Positions 60,915 through 64,000 of a stretch of DNA of 64,000 nt are shown one piece after another. Under the pieces are notes generated by a model. The model saw nothing but the letters and a program-made list of their open reading frames with translations, made no database searches and was not told where the DNA came from. The DNA is from VAZQ01 sp035263865 (GTDB taxonomy: Bacteria; Pseudomonadota; Alphaproteobacteria; Rhizobiales; Xanthobacteraceae). Every line of letters begins with the position of its first letter. Within the stretch, counting starts at the first letter, position 1. The position numbers and the translations under genes were made by a program. The stretch covers positions 19,609-83,608 of the forward strand of contig DATFQX010000130.1 in assembly GCA_035263865.1 (NCBI GenBank), given 5' to 3'.

Positions 60915-61982
60915 ATGGCGTCGGTTGCGATCCGCGACGTCAGAAAGGCCTTCGGCGCGACCGAGGTGATTCACGGCGTCGACGTGAGCATCGGCGACGG
61001 CGAATTCGTCGTGCTGGTCGGCCCCTCCGGCTGCGGCAAGTCGACCCTGTTGCGCATGATCGCCGGGCTTGAGAACATCACGTCGGGCGAGATCCGCATC
61101 GGCGAGCGGGTGGTTAATCGCGTGCCGCCAAAAGAGCGTGACATCGCCATGGTGTTCCAGAACTACGCGCTCTATCCGCATATGACGGTGGCCGCCAATA
61201 TGGGCTTCTCGCTCATGCTGCGCGGCGCGCCGAAACGCGAGATCGAGCAGCGCGTGAACGGGGCGGCGGATATTTTGGGCCTTCGGCCGCTCCTCGGCCG
61301 TTATCCGCGCCAGCTCTCCGGCGGTCAGCGCCAGCGCGTGGCCATGGGCCGCGCTATCGTGCGCGACCCGCAGGTGTTCTTGTTCGACGAGCCCTTGTCG
61401 AATCTCGACGCCAAGCTTCGCGTCGCCATGCGCACCGAGATCAAGGAGCTGCACCAGCGCCTGAAGACCACGACGATCTACGTCACCCACGACCAGATCG
61501 AGGCCATGACGCTCGCCGACCGGATCGTGGTGATGCATGACGGGCTGGTGGAGCAGATCGGCGCGCCGCTCGAGCTCTACGATCGGCCGCAGAATCTGTT
61601 TGTCGCGGGCTTCATCGGCTCGCCGGCGATGAATTTCCTCACGGGAAAAATCCGCAGCAACGGCGTGCCGCAATTCGAGAGCGCGAACGGCGTCCGCCTC
61701 CCGCTGTCGGTGGCGCCGACGGGCAGCGACGGGCGTCCGGTGATCTATGGGATCAGGCCCGAGCATTTCGTCATCGCCGAGGATGGCGGCGAAGCCGAGG
61801 TGCTGGTGGTCGAGCCGACCGGCTCGGAATTGCAGGTCGCCGCCAAGATCGGCGGCGAGGATATCGTCGCGGTGTTCCGCGAACGGCACGACTTCAAACC
61901 GGGCGACAAGATCCGGCTCAAACCCGATCCCCGTTTAGCGCACCTGTTCGACGCGCCAACCGGGCAACGTCTCACCGCCTGA
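60915..61982 (+). CDS. ABC transporter ATP-binding protein (UgpC/MalK type)
   Basis: This 355-residue ATPase has the Walker A GPSGCGKST at residues 36-44, signature LSGGQRQRVAMGRA and Walker B VFLFDEPLSNLD, followed by a C-terminal TOBE/OB regulatory domain of about 110 residues typical of carbohydrate importers. It is the first gene of an operon with a binding protein 17 bases later and a permease beyond a repeat. It energises uptake of a sugar or glycerol-phosphate-like solute. Confidence 0.95.
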   Translation: MASVAIRDVRKAFGATEVIHGVDVSIGDGEFVVLVGPSGCGKSTLLRMIAGLENITSGEIRIGERVVNRVPPKERDIAMVFQNYALYPHMTVAANMGFSLMLRGAPKREIEQRVNGAADILGLRPLLGRYPRQLSGGQRQRVAMGRAIVRDPQVFLFDEPLSNLDAKLRVAMRTEIKELHQRLKTTTIYVTHDQIEAMTLADRIVVMHDGLVEQIGAPLELYDRPQNLFVAGFIGSPAMNFLTGKIRSNGVPQFESANGVRLPLSVAPTGSDGRPVIYGIRPEHFVIAEDGGEAEVLVVEPTGSELQVAAKIGGEDIVAVFRERHDFKPGDKIRLKPDPRLAHLFDAPTGQRLTA

Positions 61983-61999
61983 TTAGGGAGGAAAGCATC

Positions 62000-63310
62000 A
62001 TGACCATGTTCACCCGCCGCACGCTCGTGCAGAGCACGCTCGCGACCGGGGCGCTCGCCGGCTCAGGACTGCTCGAATGGGCGAAGGCCTGGGCGCAGGC
62101 CGCGCCGTGGAAACCCGAGAAGGGCGCGCAACTCTCGCTGTTGCGCTGGAAGTATTTCGTGCAATCCGAGGATAACGCATTCGTCGAGCTCATCGACGCC
62201 TTTACCAAGGCGACCGGCGTCAAGGTCAACGTCACCCGCGAATCGTTCGAGGACATCCCGCCCAAGGCCTCGGTGGCGGCGAATACGAATGCCGGCCCGG
62301 ATCTCTTCTGGGGTCTGTACTCGCTGCCGTTCCTGTTCCCGCAGAAATGCGTCGACGTGACCGACGTCGCGGACTATCTCGGCAAGAAATACGGCGGCTG
62401 GGTGCCGGCCGCGGCCGCCTACGGCAAAAGCGGCAACAAGTGGATCGACATCCCCATCTGCTTCGGCGGCAACATGATGAACTACCGCATCGCGGCGTCG
62501 AGAAAGGCGGGCTTCTCGAAGTTCCCGGCGACAACCGACGAGTTCCTCGAATACGCCAAGGCGACGAAGCGCAACAACACGCCCGGCGGCATGGCGCTCG
62601 GTCACGCCACCGGCGACGCCAATACCTGGGTGCATTGGTGCCTGTGGGCGTTCGGCGGCAATCTCGTCGACAAGAACGACAAGGTCATTCTCAACTCGCC
62701 GGAGACCGCGAAGGCGCTCGAATACGCCAAGCAACTCTACGACAACATGATCCCGGGCGTGGCCGCGTGGAACGACGCGTTCAACAACAAGGCGTTCCTC
62801 GCCGGCGAGATTTTCTGGACCAACAACGGCATCTCGATCTATGCCGCCGCCAAGGTCGACCCCAGCAAGAAGCAGATCGCCGAGGACATGGACCACGCGC
62901 TGTGGCCGGTCGGGCCGGTCGGCAAGCCGACCGAATTCCACGTCTGCTTCCCGATGCTGGCGATGACCTACACGAAATATCCGCAGGCCTGCAAAGCGCT
63001 CATGGCCTACCTCTTGGAGGCGGATCAGTACAACAAGTGGCTGGAGGCATCGGTCGGGTATCTGACCCACCCGCTCAATGCCTATGACGCCAACCCGATC
63101 TGGACGTCCGATCCCAAGAACACGATCTTCGGTCAGGCGGCCAAGCGCACGCTGACCGCGGGCGGCCTCGGCTCGGTGGGCGAGAAAGCCGCGGCGGCGC
63201 TCGCCGACTTCATCGTCCTCGACATGTTCGCCAATGTGTGCACCGGCCGCGAGGACGCCAAGGGCGCGATCAAGATCGCCGAGCGCCAGGCGCTGCGGCT
63301 GTACCGGTAA
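62000..63310 (+). CDS. ABC transporter extracellular solute-binding protein (sugar family 1)
   Basis: This 436-residue protein has a twin-arginine-like signal (FTRRTLVQSTLATGALAGSG) and a type 1 binding-protein fold, with LIDAFTKATGVKVNVTRES near residue 60 and GGNLVDKNDKVILNSPETAK near residue 218. It partners the ATPase gene upstream and the permease downstream. Substrate is inferred as a sugar or polyol from the family and from the MalK-type ATPase. Confidence 0.93.
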   Translation: MTMFTRRTLVQSTLATGALAGSGLLEWAKAWAQAAPWKPEKGAQLSLLRWKYFVQSEDNAFVELIDAFTKATGVKVNVTRESFEDIPPKASVAANTNAGPDLFWGLYSLPFLFPQKCVDVTDVADYLGKKYGGWVPAAAAYGKSGNKWIDIPICFGGNMMNYRIAASRKAGFSKFPATTDEFLEYAKATKRNNTPGGMALGHATGDANTWVHWCLWAFGGNLVDKNDKVILNSPETAKALEYAKQLYDNMIPGVAAWNDAFNNKAFLAGEIFWTNNGISIYAAAKVDPSKKQIAEDMDHALWPVGPVGKPTEFHVCFPMLAMTYTKYPQACKALMAYLLEADQYNKWLEASVGYLTHPLNAYDANPIWTSDPKNTIFGQAAKRTLTAGGLGSVGEKAAAALADFIVLDMFANVCTGREDAKGAIKIAERQALRLYR

Positions 63311-63434
63311 TCAGTGATCAGAGAACAGTAACCAGTGTTCAAAGCGCAGGGAACAGGGATCAGTGTCAGACCGGTGATCAGAAAGTCGAGCACGCTTCTG
63401 ATCACTGACGTCTGACATCTGACCCCTGAGTTAC
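63311..63434. repeat. Decayed CAGTGATCAG-type repeat inside the ABC operon
   Basis: The gap between binding-protein and permease genes holds several imperfect units, such as ATCAGTGATCAG at the left end and CTGATCACTGA in the inverse direction near 63400, with repeated GTCTGACATCTGACC-like stretches. Low-complexity decayed repeats of this kind are known from related genomes. Confidence 0.6.
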
Positions 63435-64000
63435 ATGGCCGATCTCGCTCTCAAGCACGCGATCGCCGGAAGGCCTATCCGCGACGTCAGCGCGTGGGAT
63501 CGGCTCAAGGTGAACCGCGACTGGCTCGGGCTGTGGTTCATGCTGCCGGCGGCGGCGTTTCTGCTGCTGTTTCTGGCCTATCCGCTCGGGCTCGGCGTCT
63601 GGCTCTCGTTCACCGACGCCCGCATCGGCCGCGTCGGCGCGTTCGTCGGGCTCGAGAACTACGAGTGGCTGTGGGACGATTCGGTATTCTGGCTCTCGGT
63701 CTTCAACACGTTGCTCTATACCGGCGTCGCCAGCGTGTTCAAGTTCGCCATCGGGCTTTATCTCGCGCTCCTGCTCAACAACAACATGCCGTTCAAGGCG
63801 ATGATCCGCGCGCTCGTGCTCATCCCCTTCATCGTGCCGACCGTACTCTCGGCGATCGCCTTCTGGTGGATCTTCGACAGCCAGTTCTCGATCGTGTCGT
63901 GGTCGCTGCGCAAGATCGGGCTGATCGCGACCAACATCGATTTCCTCGGCGACACCTGGAACGCGCGCTGGTCCGTCATCTTCGCCAATGTCTGGCGCGG
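63435..64000 (+). CDS. ABC transporter permease (MalF/UgpA type), partial
   Basis: An open frame from ATG 63435 runs to the window end for 188 codons. It encodes a hydrophobic segment WFMLPAAAFLLLFLAYPLG near residue 37, FVGLENYEWLWDD, and the typical SVFNTLLYTGVASVFKFAIG start of the conserved permease domain, then LIPFIVPTVLSAIAFWWIFD. It is the first membrane subunit of the importer begun at 60915. The EAA loop and the second permease lie outside the window. Confidence 0.92.
   Translation, partial: MADLALKHAIAGRPIRDVSAWDRLKVNRDWLGLWFMLPAAAFLLLFLAYPLGLGVWLSFTDARIGRVGAFVGLENYEWLWDDSVFWLSVFNTLLYTGVASVFKFAIGLYLALLLNNNMPFKAMIRALVLIPFIVPTVLSAIAFWWIFDSQFSIVSWSLRKIGLIATNIDFLGDTWNARWSVIFANVWR

Overview
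The window is a GC-rich, densely packed chromosomal segment. Its gene families suggest a metabolically versatile soil alphaproteobacterium of the Rhizobiales/Bradyrhizobium type. They include five orphan Bug/TctC solute receptors, several molybdenum hydroxylases of the CO/xanthine dehydrogenase family, a leucine-catabolic ivd-mccB-mccA set, a PcaB-like lyase, carboxymuconolactone decarboxylases, class III CoA-transferase, a DctP-linked two-component system, and intergenic palindromic repeats of the kind common in that group. This placement is inferred from content; no rRNA or marker phylogeny is available. I saw no tRNA, rRNA, CRISPR array, phage gene or transposase.

Region 1 (1-8.6 kb) has two divergent molybdenum-hydroxylase arms: coxM-coxL on the minus strand, with coxL cut by the window edge, and coxM-coxS on the plus strand. 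The plus arm continues into a pyrK-pyrD-pyrC-like dihydroorotate module whose pyrC has two single-base frameshifts, then a TcuA-like flavoprotein and a CoxG-like protein. Region 2 (8.6-20 kb) holds a minus-strand tctB-tctA permease pair. Divergent from it is a long plus-strand operon: glutamine-synthetase-like ligase, Rieske oxygenase alpha and beta, dienelactone hydrolase, cysteine amidohydrolase, PcaB/PurB-type lyase, Bug receptor and SDR. The ligase plus Rieske pair resembles aniline dioxygenase systems, so an aromatic amine pathway is a reasonable inference.

Region 3 (20-27 kb) is a signalling cluster: a DctP-type binding protein without a TRAP permease, a membrane histidine kinase, a receiver-DUF3369-like-kinase hybrid and an OmpR-type regulator, mostly with overlapping start and stop codons, followed by an ECF-type sigma factor. 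Region 4 (27-33.5 kb) has a two-subunit IorAB-type oxidoreductase, an AroE paralogue, a Bug receptor, a carboxymuconolactone-decarboxylase-like protein and a quinone oxidoreductase. Region 5 (33.5-40 kb, minus) has an aromatic flavin monooxygenase and mccA, mccB and ivd of leucine degradation.

Region 6 (40-47.4 kb) is a plus-strand cluster of dienelactone hydrolase, crotonase, CoA-transferase, enolase-superfamily enzyme and Gfo/Idh dehydrogenase. A convergent aminotransferase flanked by palindromic repeats and a small CMD protein follow. Region 7 (47.5-57.5 kb) is a repeat-rich accessory stretch with a frameshifted secreted protein, a Bug receptor, a MaoC protein, a methyltransferase, a glycosyltransferase with a small membrane partner, a Tat-exported metallo-hydrolase, a MoaD-like protein overlapping a BNR-repeat protein, a DMT transporter and a DHFR-like gene with a premature stop. 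Region 8 (57.7-64 kb) has two Bug receptors around a cupin, a GNAT acetyltransferase, and an ABC carbohydrate-type importer (ATPase, binding protein, permease cut by the window end) with a decayed repeat inserted between the last two genes.
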